A DNA stretch of 64,000 nucleotides from Luscinia megarhynchos (lineage: Eukaryota > Chordata > Aves > Passeriformes > Turdidae): contig CM067584.1 of the NCBI GenBank assembly GCA_034336665.1, positions 62,001 to 126,000 of the forward strand, in the 5' to 3' direction. This document shows positions 1-9,049 of the stretch, in pieces. The first letter of the stretch is position 1. Each line of letters opens with the position of its first letter. The notes beneath the pieces are model-generated. The model saw nothing but the letters and a program-made list of their open reading frames with translations. It was not told the DNA's origin and searched no databases. The position numbers and the translations under genes were made by a program.

Positions 1-446
1 CGCCCCCTCCGCGAGCTCTCGCGAGAGTTGGTGGCGCGGGCGGGTTCCATCGGGAGCCGCCGCCGCTACCTCAGCGCGGTCCGGCTCGGCTCGGCTCGAT
101 CCGCTCTCTCAGCCCGGCCCCGCTTCCCTCAGCCCTTCCCTTTCCCTCAGTCCGTTCCCTCAGCCTTTCCTGTTCCCTCAGCCCTTCCCGCTTCCCTCAG
201 TCCGCTCCCTCAGCCTTTTCTGTTCCCTCAGCCCTTCCTGCTCCCTCAGCCCGTTCCCTCAGCCCTCTCCGCTCCCGCACCCCGGCCTCTCTTCCTTCCG
301 CCCGATCCCTCAGCCCTTCCAGATCCCCAGTCCGTCTCCCCTTCTCTCTCCCTCAGCCCATTTCCGCTGCCCTCAGTTCATTACCACTCTTCTCAGTCTT
401 CTCACCCCATTTCCTCTGCCCTCAGCCCTGCCTGCCCCATCTCGCC
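1..446 (+). promoter_or_regulatory. MOB1A: MOB1A CpG-rich promoter and 5'UTR
   Basis: The first 120 bases are CpG-dense and contain the palindrome TCTCGCGAGA at 17-26, the known CGCG promoter element bound by BANP (and earlier linked to Kaiso). The rest, up to the MOB1A ATG at 447, is a pyrimidine-rich tandem repeat, so much of the 5'UTR is low complexity. The transcription start cannot be placed from sequence alone and may lie left of the window. Confidence 0.6.
120..440. repeat. Pyrimidine-rich CCCTCAG-type tandem repeat
   Basis: Imperfect repeats built on CCCTCAGCCCTTCC and CCCTCAGTCCGTTCC run almost up to the start codon of MOB1A. One strand is nearly all C/T with regular CAG triplets. 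A long reading frame through it (28-450) is a by-product of the repeat and is not called as a gene. Confidence 0.8.
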
Positions 447-3400
447 ATGAGCTTCCTTTTGTGAGTGTCCGGGTTGCCCTCAGGGGAGGCTCCTGAGGGG
501 TTTTAGGGGAGGGAAAAGGGGCTGGGGAAGGTTATGGGTGGGGAATCGTTTGAGGAGGGATGGAGGGTTTTCTTTGAGGGGGTTGAGGAGGGGAACGATT
601 TTGGGGGAGGCTGTGAGGGTGCCGTGGGGAGAGGCTGAAGGGAGTCACTGAGGGGAGTGCTGGGCTTTGAGGGGAAGATCTGGGGACTCCAGGAGCTGAG
701 GAAGGCACAGAGGCCTCTTTGGGGAAGGTTTAAGTGGAGTGGTTTGTGCTGTGTGGAGAGGAGCAGTCCTTGAAAAGAACCCTCAGGAGTGAATGTACCA
801 GGGAATCCTCAGCTGTGGGGCAACTGTAACAGGACCAGAGGAAACGGCCTCAAGTTGCACCAGGGGACGTTTAGATTGGATTTTAGGGGAAATTTCTTGG
901 CTGCAAGGGTTGGAAAGGCTGCCAGGGCAGCGATGGAGTCCCCATCCCAAAGGGTGTCCCAGACACAGCTGGATGTGGCACTCAAGGAGTGGTGACCCTG
1001 GGGACGCTGGACTCGATGATCTTGGGGATCTTTTCCAACCATGCTGATTTAACGGTTCTCTGGCAAACTGGAAATTCTTCTCCCCCTTCTCAGTGGGAAC
1101 CGCTCTTCAAAAACATTCAAGCCAAAGAAGAACATTCCAGAAGGATCCCACCAGTATGAGCTCCTCAAACACGCCGAGGCCACACTGGGCAGCGGCAACT
1201 TGCGGCAGGCCGTGATGCTGCCCGAGGGGGAGGACCTCAACGAGTGGATTGCTGTCAACAGTGAGTCCTCTGAGAGAGGGAAAACCCCAAAACCTCGGGG
1301 TTTATCCTCAAACCCCTGAATTCCCCAGGCCGGGGTGGCTGAGGTGGGATAAAAGCAGCGGAAGCAGGGCCCACGTCAGGGGGATGTTGTGCAAGGAGGA
1401 AGAGACAAAGCTGCACCAAAGCTGCACCGTTGTGGTTTTGGGGTGGGTTTTTAGTAGTTCAGGCTCACAGAGGGAATTTTGGTTTGTGAGTGGTTATTTT
1501 CGGGAGTTAGAAAATCAGCACCGTTGGCTGTAAAAGCTGCAGCACAAATGATCCAGAGAGAAAGTGGAGCTCCATTTCCTCCAAACTCGAGGATTGTGGA
1601 GTTTTTTCTTTTGTTTTCTGTTTCCAGATCCAGTTTGGTTTGAGCAGCTGCTCCCCCTGGCCTTGACCTTTGCTTCTTCGGAGGTTAGAGAGGAAAAAAA
1701 AGTAATTTTGAGCAAGGAATGTAGAGATCCAGGCCAGGAGTGCTCAGCCTGAGGAAGGTCTGTCCTGTATTACCAAATCCATCAGGTTTTGAGGAAGCTA
1801 AACCTACTTTTTCCATGGAATGCTAAGTGGAGCTGAGGGTGAAAAATCCAAATCAATCCAAATTGCTGAGATGTCTGGAAATTGGGTGATGTAGCTTTGG
1901 TTTTGCCAAGACTTTAGTGGGACACTGACAGGAAGCCCTGGGAGGTTCTGCAGCCTTGCTGTGCTCACACCTGGCTCAGCCCAGGGCACTTTCCCTTTGC
2001 AGCTGTGGATTTCTTCAACCAGATCAACATGCTGTACGGGACCATCACGGAGTTCTGCACCGAGAGCAGCTGCTCTGTCATGTCTGCAGGGCCCAGGTGA
2101 GGGGCAGGCAGAGCTGGAGAAAGGATGTGATGTGTCCAGGTGGGATTGAGATGCCACGTTTTGCTCCTCTGCTCTCATTTATGGTCACTCCATCTGGGTG
2201 TGTAATTTTTCTCATCCTTCCCTGTGTTTGGAAACTGGTGAGAGGTCTAGTTTAACTGGGAGGGACTGGTCTTGCTGGCAGTCTGAAGGAATCCTGGAAT
2301 GATTTGGTTTGGAAGGGACCTTAAATCCCACCCAGTCAGAACACTTCCCACTGTCCCAGGCTGCTCCAAGCCCCATCCAAGCTGGCCTGGGACACTTCAG
2401 GGATGTGGGGAATTTTCAGGAGGCACATTTAATCAGTTCTTAATTTAATCTAATAATTTAATTTGAATACTTTAATTTTCATTTTCTAATGTAGTGGCAC
2501 TGCTCTGTGGGAGAAGGTTGGGGGAGGTGGGAAGAAAAGAGTGAGCCCTTTTTGGGGCCACCTGGTTGATTTTAGGTGTGAATTCCTGCAGGGATGCCGG
2601 GAGTTGGTTTTGCACTTGTGTATTTTGCCAGGGCAAAGCCACAGCTGGGAATCCTCTTTGGGAGGTTGCCAAGGCTCTCAGTTTGTGAGCCCAGCACCCT
2701 GTGGGTGCCGTGGAACTCTCCTACCCCACAGGATCTGCTCTGCCAGTTCCTGCCTCTATTTTTGGGGCCGTTTCCTGTCACAGCTTCCTGCTTGTTTGCA
2801 CTTGTACCCGGTGAAAAACAGAGTTTTGCTGCTTTTCAGGGATCTTGTAAAACATCTCTGAGGACAGGGGGTTGTGTGGTTGTGGGGTGATGCCAGGGTC
2901 TGCCTGGAAATCCAAGGGCTGTCAGAGAAGTCTTGTGACCCAAATTGCTGGATCTGAAAGAGGGGAATTAATCCAGGGAGGGGTAATGGCCCTGATGCTC
3001 CTTTGGTCAGCTTTTGGCTCCTTTGAAGGAAATGGTGATGTCACAGGAGGCTGCCACAGAGCTGAGGGGCATTTTTAACATCTGAGGGGCACTGTGGATC
3101 TCTGGGAGTAGGGACATGATCCGATGGAATGGCTGGAGCTGTTCCAGGGCAGTTTGGGATGGAGATCAGGGAAAGGTTCTTCCCCAGAGGCTCCCCAGGG
3201 AATGGGCACCTGAGTCTGCCAGGGCTCCAGGAGCGTTTGGACAGAACTCCCAGGGATTGCTGGGGGTCAGTGCAGGGCCAGGGCTGGACTGATGATCCCA
3301 GTGGATCAGGATATTCCAGAATTCTGTGATTTTTGAGCCGGAAACTGTTGGCTCAGGAAACCCAAACAAGCCAAGCTCTGCTCTCCTCAGCCCTGAGCGA

Positions 3401-4389
3401 CTCAGGCATTGCTCCTGGGATCAGGGCCTGAAATCCCATGTTTCCTGTGGGAGCCAGGGCTGAATCCCTCGCCCCCCCACAGGTATGAGTACCACTGGGC
3501 CGACGGCACCAACATCAAGAAGCCCATCAAGTGCTCAGCACCCAAGTACATTGATTACCTGATGACCTGGGTGCAGGACCAGCTGGATGACGAGACCCTC
3601 TTCCCTTCCAAGATTGGTGGGTGCAGCTCTGTGCCCTGGGACAGCCCCTCCTGGCTGAGGCACGCCCTGATCCCTGCCTGTTCCTGCCTTCCAGGTGTCC
3701 CCTTCCCCAAGAACTTCATGTCAGTGGCCAAGACCATCCTGAAGCGGCTCTTCCGGGTCTACGCCCACATCTACCACCAGCACTTCGACTCTGTGATGAG
3801 GCTGCAGGAGGAGGCTCACCTCAACACCTCCTTCAAGCACTTCATCTTCTTCGTGCAGGTGAGCTGGGAGGGATTCACCTTCCCTCTTGGCTTTTGGATT
3901 GAAATCTCCAAGATGGCTGGTGGAAACAGTCAGCTCCCCCTGCATACCCAACCGAGCCCTTTGTGGTGCTGGGCTTTCGTGGGGTTTGGGGATTTTTTTG
4001 TTGGCTGTAAGTGCTCGAATTTCCCTCTGGGGTTTTAATTACCAATTCTGCAGCAAACAAAACCACAATTTGAGAATTCAGAGGGTTTGTAGCTCGGGAA
4101 TCAACTTGGAAGGAGCAGCCACCAGCACGTTTTTCTTTTACTTTCAAGCCGTTCTGTGACTTGCTGTGCACAGCAACGTGGCAGAAGTTTTGTTGCCCTG
4201 AAATTGGATTTCTCCACAAGGAACAGGAGCAGTGCTGCTCCCAGGAGCCACTTGCAGAGTGACACTTTATCCAGTGTCCTTTCTTTCCTGTGTGTCCTTT
4301 TCTCCTGGCAGGAGTTCAGCCTGATTGACAGGCGGGAGCTGGCTCCTCTGCACGAGCTGATTGAGAAGTTGGGCTCCAAGGACAGATAA
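447..4389 (+). CDS. MOB1A: MOB kinase activator 1A
   Basis: This is the Hippo-pathway scaffold that binds and activates LATS1/2 and NDR kinases after MST1/2 phosphorylation, in cytosol and at centrosomes. Six exons: 447-460, 1094-1260, 2003-2096, 3483-3616, 3695-3858 and 4312-4389, all with GT/AG junctions and matching phase. They give 216 aa, the exact family length. The first exon codes only MSFLF minus one base. Visible hallmarks are the MST-site threonines near residues 12 and 35, the zinc ligands in FCTESSC and HIYHQH, and the end LGSKDR, which favours MOB1A over MOB1B. The GN at residues 6-7 resembles MOB1B (GS), but map position supports MOB1A. The gene faces BOLA3 tail to tail. Confidence 0.96.
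794..1050 (+). mobile_element. CR1 LINE 3' fragment in MOB1A intron 1
   Basis: The stretch has the usual CR1 3' wording: a GGGGAAATTTCTTGGCTGCAAGG-like segment, a GGTGTCCCAGACACAGCTGGATG-like segment and GGACTCGATGATCTTGGGGATC near the end. Short 3'-end fragments are the norm for CR1 in birds. It stops 44 bases before exon 2. Confidence 0.75.
2286..2412 (-). mobile_element. CR1 LINE fragment in MOB1A intron 3
   Basis: GGAATGATTTGGTTTGGAAGGGACCTTAAA, followed by ACTTCCCACTGTCCCAGGCTGCTCCAAGCCC, is the reverse complement of the CR1 3' end. Only about 125 bases remain. Confidence 0.8.
3085..3338 (+). mobile_element. CR1 LINE fragment in MOB1A intron 3
   Basis: The sequence includes GGGAAAGGTTCTTCCCCAGAGG, GGGCTCCAGGAGCGTTTGGACA and a terminal ATTCCAGAATTCTGTGATTT that matches the CR1 3' octamer tail (ATTCTGTG). 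Orientation is sense to MOB1A. Confidence 0.85.
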
Positions 4390-4820
4390 ACCCCCCAGGA
4401 GGGGAGGACCCTTCTGGCCGCTCCTTTTCTGCTTCTTCAGCCACCTCCACACTTGGCTCCAGAGACTGGACAGCACCGAGTGGCCTCAATGCTGCTGCTG
4501 GGCTGGGCTGGGTGGAGGTGGAGCAGGTTCTGTCCTGCCCTGGAGCAGCTTCTGTTCCTCTCTGGACTCTCCAGCCTGAGAGCAAGCCCCGAGCGGCTCA
4601 AGCTTATTTTTGGAAGCGCTTTTTTGTTGTTGTTGTTTGTTTTTTATAAAAGAGGTGCACTTTGGCCCAGAGCCTTAAGCTCCCCGTGGGGGGTGAGGAG
4701 AAGTGCCTGGCCCCAGGGTGGGCTGTCCCTGTCCCTGGGTAAGAGGAGCAGCTCTGGCATGTCCCACGGGTCCCTCCTGTGTGGCAAAGGCAATAATAAT
4801 AATAAACTTTCTTCCTGCTC
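4390..4820 (+). other. MOB1A: MOB1A 3'UTR with poly(A) signal
   Basis: The 3'UTR follows the TAA at 4387-4389. AATAAA at 4801-4806, inside an AATAATAATAATAAA run, is the only good poly(A) signal before BOLA3. Cleavage near 4820 would give a short 3'UTR of about 430 bases. A TCTTCTTTAAGAAGAAGAGG inverted repeat lies just downstream. Confidence 0.7.
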
Positions 4821-4940
4821 TTCTTTAAGAAGAAGAGGGGCCTGTCCTCTTCTTCTGCACTCCCCCAGGGCCCTGACTGACCACACAACACGGGGTGGGA
4901 TTCACAGCCAGGGGGGCAGCCCTGGGCCCTCCTGGAGCTC

Positions 4941-4946
4941 TTTATT
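4941..4946 (-). other. BOLA3: BOLA3 poly(A) signal
   Basis: AATAAA reads on the minus strand 16 bases after the TGA stop codon, so the BOLA3 3'UTR is very short. Its cleavage site lies roughly 100 bases from that of the convergent MOB1A. Confidence 0.7.
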
Positions 4947-4961
4947 GGTGCTGGGAGCAGC

Positions 4962-6591
4962 TCAGGGCTTGGGGGCTGAGGTGAAGATGCGCAGGCCGTG
5001 CATGTGTTTGATCTCCTCGCTCAGGGCCTGCAAGGCAAGCACAGCTATCAGGGGCAGCTCTGGCCTGGGTGGGCCCCACACTCAAGCTGCTGCACTCTCA
5101 GCCCCACGGGACTGGAGACTCTGGGATCAGATAAACAGTGTGGTCCTTGTGCAGAGTCACACACAGAATTCCCGGTGCTGGGTGTGCACAAACCAGACCC
5201 TGCAGGGTTTTTGCTCCAAATCCAAAGAGTCTGGGAACCCTGCACAACTCCCCAGTGCTGCTCTGCCCCCAGAGGGTGCTCAGACACTGCCCAGGCACGG
5301 CCTGGGCACAGCCCCAGAGCTCCAGGAGCGTTTGGACACCGCTCCCAGGGTGGGGTTTGGGTGTCTGTGCAGGGCCCAGACTGATGGGTGCCTCACACCC
5401 ATTTCAGCTGCTCCTGCTCCCTCACAGCCTTTCTCCCATTCCCTCATACCCATTCCAGCTGCTCCTGCTCCCCCTCTCCCATTCACTCCCTCCCATTCCC
5501 TCTCTGCTATCCCGTGCCCAGGGCAGCCCCTGCAGCCCCCTGACCTGGTTCACCATCTGGTGCTGCTGCACCGTGCGCTTCTCCCGGAACTCCTCTGACT
5601 CGATGTGGATTTCGTACATGGCGCCGCAGCCTCCTGAGAAATTCCCGTCAGTTCAAGGCAAAGCTCGAGCCGAAGGGAGGCAGCTCCGCGCCCTCACCCT
5701 CCGGGGGGGCCGGGTCCTGACTCGGTCCCCCCCTGCAAACGCGGGGGTGTTTGAGGACAATCAAACTTTTCCTTACCTGAGATATCCACCACCTTGATGG
5801 CCGATGCCCGCGGGAACTTCTCCCGCAGCACCCGTGCCAGGCGCGACTCCCCGTCCGTCTGAGAGGCGAAGCCGCGCCAGGAGCGGCAGCGCAGCAAGAG
5901 CTGGAGGGAAACTGGCCTGAGGAACCCGGGGGGACCCCAAAAACACACACCGGGGTGCGGGAAGGGAAGGGAAGGGAAGGGAAGGGAAGGGAAGGGAAGG
6001 GAAGGGAAGGGAAGGGAAGGGAAGGGAAGGGAAGGGAAGGGAAGGGAAGGGAAGGGAAGGGAAGGGAAGGGAAAAGCTGCCGGCACTGGAGGAGGGGCAC
6101 AAGAAGCTGGAGAAAATCGGGAGATGGGGCTGAACTGGGAGAAGGAGGGATGGAAACGGGAGCTGCCATCACCGGTACCATGAGGGAGGGAGGAGGATCG
6201 GGCGACAGAAACGGGGGCTGGCGAGGCGGCGGCGGGGCTACTGGTGCCTGGGGGACATTGCGAGGAGCGGGAGCACCGGGAGGGGAACCAGGAAAAGGGG
6301 GAAACCGGGAGAAGGTAGGGAACCCGGGGAAGGAGGGATGGGAACGGGAGCTGCCTTCCCCCGACACCGTCACAGCGGCTCCAAGGGGGCGGATACGGCT
6401 CCCTCCACCCCGCGGCCCCGGAGCCGCTCAGCGGGAGGGGGCGCGGGCCGCGCTCACCGGCACCGGGGGAGACACACAGCAAGGGGACGGGCCGGAAGGG
6501 GAGCATGGGCAGGGGGACAAGGGCAGGGGGACACACGACACGGGAACCGACGGACACTCACCGGGCCCCGGCCCAGCCCTGCCGCCGCCAT
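4962..6591 (-). CDS. BOLA3: BolA family member 3, mitochondrial Fe-S assembly factor
   Basis: BOLA3 acts with GLRX5 and NFU1 late in mitochondrial 4Fe-4S cluster delivery, needed for lipoate synthase and respiratory complexes. Four exons on the minus strand: 6591-6562, 5900-5777, 5633-5545 and 5027-4962, giving 102 aa (human 107). Exon 1 codes ten residues (MAAAGLGRGP). With exon 2 (LLLRCRSWRGFASQ) this makes a basic leader that fits a mitochondrial transit peptide. The BolA fold is plain: EKFPRASAIKVVDISG, the conserved cysteine in GGCGAMYEI, EKRTVQQHQMVNQ and the closing HGLRIFTS. A pure AAGGG array sits in intron 1. The poly(A) signal is at 4946-4941 on the minus strand. Confidence 0.95.
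5265..5385 (+). mobile_element. Probable CR1 fragment in last BOLA3 intron
   Basis: GAGCTCCAGGAGCGTTTGGACACCGCTCCCAGG resembles the internal CR1 segment also seen at about 3225. Both ends are decayed, and no 3' octamer is present. Confidence 0.45.
5959..6073. repeat. Pure AAGGG pentanucleotide array (about 23 units)
   Basis: GGGAA repeats run without interruption for about 115 bases in BOLA3 intron 1, starting 58 bases beyond exon 2. The plus strand is all purine with GGG runs, which favours G-quadruplex or triplex structure. On the BOLA3 transcript the repeat reads CCCTT. Confidence 0.97.
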
Positions 6592-6740
6592 CCCGGGGGC
6601 GCGCCGGGGTCACCCCGGCTCAGCCAATCAGCGCGCGCCGATCCCGGCAGGGGGCGGGGCCGCGCTGCGCTGCCCGAGCGCCCTCTGGCGGCTCGGAGGA
6701 CCCCGGAGTGGCACCCGACGCCCCGCCCCGAGGGGTCCCC
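6592..6740 (-). promoter_or_regulatory. BOLA3: BOLA3 promoter region
   Basis: The region is CpG-rich and contains a CCAAT box (plus-strand CCAATCA from 6624) and GCGCGCGCC upstream of the BOLA3 ATG. No TATA box is seen. The start site is inferred to lie between about 6600 and 6650. Confidence 0.55.
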
Positions 6741-7130
6741 TCCGGACCCCACAGAGGGCCTGACCTTGACCTCAAAAAGGGTCTCATCCTGATCCCACAG
6801 AGGGTCCCCTTCTAACCCCACGGAGAGCTCATCACGGCCCCTAAGGGCCCTCTCCTAACCCCACAAAGGGCCTTACCCTGTCCCTGCAAAGGGTCCCCTC
6901 TAACCGCAAAAAGGATTCATCCTGACTCCAAAAAGGGTTGATCCCGACTCCTAAGGGCCTCCTCCTGTTCCCACAAAGGGTCCCCTTCGGACCCCCGAAG
7001 GGCCTGATCCTGACCCCAAAAAGGGTCCCCTCCTGTCCCCACAAAGGGTCCCCTTTTAACCCCACGAAGGGCTCATCCCGACCTCTCAGGGCCTCCTCCT
7101 GAACCCACAAAGGGTCTCATCCTGCCCCCC
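6740..7130. repeat. Degenerate AAAGGGTC/CCCCAC minisatellite
   Basis: Imperfect units built on CCCCACAAAGGGTCCCCTTCTAACC and CCTGACCCCAAAAAGGGTC fill the gap between the BOLA3 promoter and the TET3 3' end. The remaining bases up to about 7405 are C-rich and show no gene. Confidence 0.75.
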
Positions 7131-8472
7131 CCGCCATTGCCATATCCAGGATTCCATCCCAACCCTGCAAAAAGATCCCATCCCACCTCTCATCCAACAG
7201 ATGGGGCCCCACCCTGATCCTCCCCACAAAAACGACCCCATTCTGCTCTGCCCCAGCCTTTCCCCTAAGAACCCCATCCAGAACCCCCCCAAATCCCCAA
7301 AACCACAATCCTGCTCCCCATTCCCACACCCAGAGTCCCATCCCGCCACTCTCCCCCTCCATTCCAGCCCCATTCCAGCAGGAATTCCACACGAGCCTCG
7401 TGTTGAGTGCAAAAAATAAATATAAAATTTATTAAAACACCCACAATATTTTAAAGATATCAGGAATAATACAGCCCACGGCCCCGTGGCCGTGCCAACT
7501 CAGAATAAAATACAAATTAAAACAAAAAAAAAAACAAAAAAAGCCAAAACAAAACAAAACAACAAAAAAAAAGAAAACAAACAGAAAAAAAAACCAGAAC
7601 AAAAAGAAACAAAACCAAAACCAGAGAGAAGGGGAAGGATCCAAACTTGCAATTTTTAGGCATCCTAAAAAATAAATTTACCAAAACACTGGGGGAAAGG
7701 GGAAAAGAAAAGAAGATTAAGGGAGGAAAAACAACACAAAGAGGGGGGAAAGAAAAGGGAAAATTATACAAAATAAAATTATCAGCATAAATTTACTGTC
7801 CTAGAAGTATCTACAGTTTAATACACATTAATCCTATTGCCTTGAGACATGGGAAAAAAATCTACCGGTCCTCAATCCGCCCCGGAAAAAAACTTCATTT
7901 CAAGTAACCAAGCCCCGAGCCGACCAAGAAATCTTCAAGTGTGAATTTTTCGGAGCCGCCGGGACACCCTTGCAGTGTCTCCCCCCTCCACCTGCCGCCA
8001 TCCCACCTCCCCATCTCGATTATCCCAAAAAAAAAAAAAAAAAAAAAAAAAAGCCCAACAAAAACGCCGAAACACCCGCCCCGCCTCCAACCGAATTCCC
8101 GAATCCGAGAAGAAACGGCGCTTGATTTTTAAATTTGGAATTACCACCTCTTTTTCCTTCACGCCGCGGTGCAAAAACAAAACAAAACAAAATTTTTAAA
8201 AAATCCCACCGGCCAAAAAACCTCCTCGCTCCCGGAATCAAAATGGGGCTGAAATTCCGGCGGTTTTGTAAATCCCTGAAGGATGCGGAGAAATGAGGAA
8301 AAACCCGGGCGGAAAGGGAAAAAAAGGAGGGCAAAAAGGAAGAGGGGGAAATGAAGGAGGAAACACCGCTGCGAAAGGATCCCTGATTTCGGAAAAGCTT
8401 CACCCCGGACTCGCTGGCTGGGGCTGGAGGGGGCTGAGGTATTTGCCTGGGGAGGAGTGCGGGGGGGAGGAA

Positions 8473-8480
8473 TAGCACCA
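8473..8480 (-). promoter_or_regulatory. TET3: miR-29 8-mer seed match in TET3 3'UTR
   Basis: Plus-strand TAGCACCA reads TGGTGCTA on the TET3 mRNA, a full 8-mer match to the miR-29 seed. TET mRNAs are established miR-29 targets in mammals. Use of this site here is inferred. Confidence 0.5.
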
Positions 8481-8639
8481 ATAAACCCCAAAAAAAAGTT
8501 TTAAAAAAAAAACAAAACAAAAAAAAGGAGGGGAAAGGGAAAAAGAAAGAACCGGGCAGAAGCGGGATGGGCGAGGCAGGGAGGGGATGAGAGCGAGGAG
8601 CTGTGGGAGCGCGGGGCTGAGCCTGGGCAGGGCGGGGCT

Positions 8640-8965
8640 GGAGACGGGCTGGACAAGGGCTAGACACAGAGATGGACACGGGCTGGACACAGGATGGACA
8701 CAGAGATGGACATGGTGATGGACATGGTGATGGACACAGAGATGGACATGCAGATAGACACGGGCTGGAAACGGGCTGGACACAAAGGTGGACAAGGGCT
8801 GGGCACAGAGATGGACACAGGCTGGACACAGACTGGACACAGGCTGGACACAGAGATGGACACGGTGATGGACATGGTGCTGGAAACATGGACACAGGCA
8901 TGGATGCAGTCCTGGATACAGACGGACACAGAGATGGGCGTGGTGCTGGACACGGGGGTGGACGT
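8640..8965. repeat. GGACACAGAGAT-type minisatellite
   Basis: Units near 12-15 bases, such as GGACACAGAGAT, GGACATGGTGAT and GGACACGGGCT, repeat across the stretch. It leads into the larger CACCATGTCC array and is probably a related, older part of it. It lies in the TET3 3'UTR. Confidence 0.85.
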
Positions 8966-9049
8966 GGGGCCGTTCAGGGTTGGTGCTGCTGGGGAACAGA
9001 ACCAGGCCCAGCCAGGCAGCGCTGGGGTCTGTACGGTGTCTGGGGGTGC

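Noticed and set aside
3409..4038. 209-codon plus-strand frame
   Set aside because: It retains MOB1A introns around exons 4 and 5. The spliced 216-aa product matches the family.
447..4389. MOB1B instead of MOB1A
   Set aside because: Residues 6-7 resemble MOB1B, but RQAVML, EWIAVN, SAGPRYEYH, the ending LGSKDR and the neighbours all favour MOB1A.
5955..6815. Gly/Arg-rich frame across the AAGGG array
   Set aside because: It is a repeat translation on the strand opposite to BOLA3.
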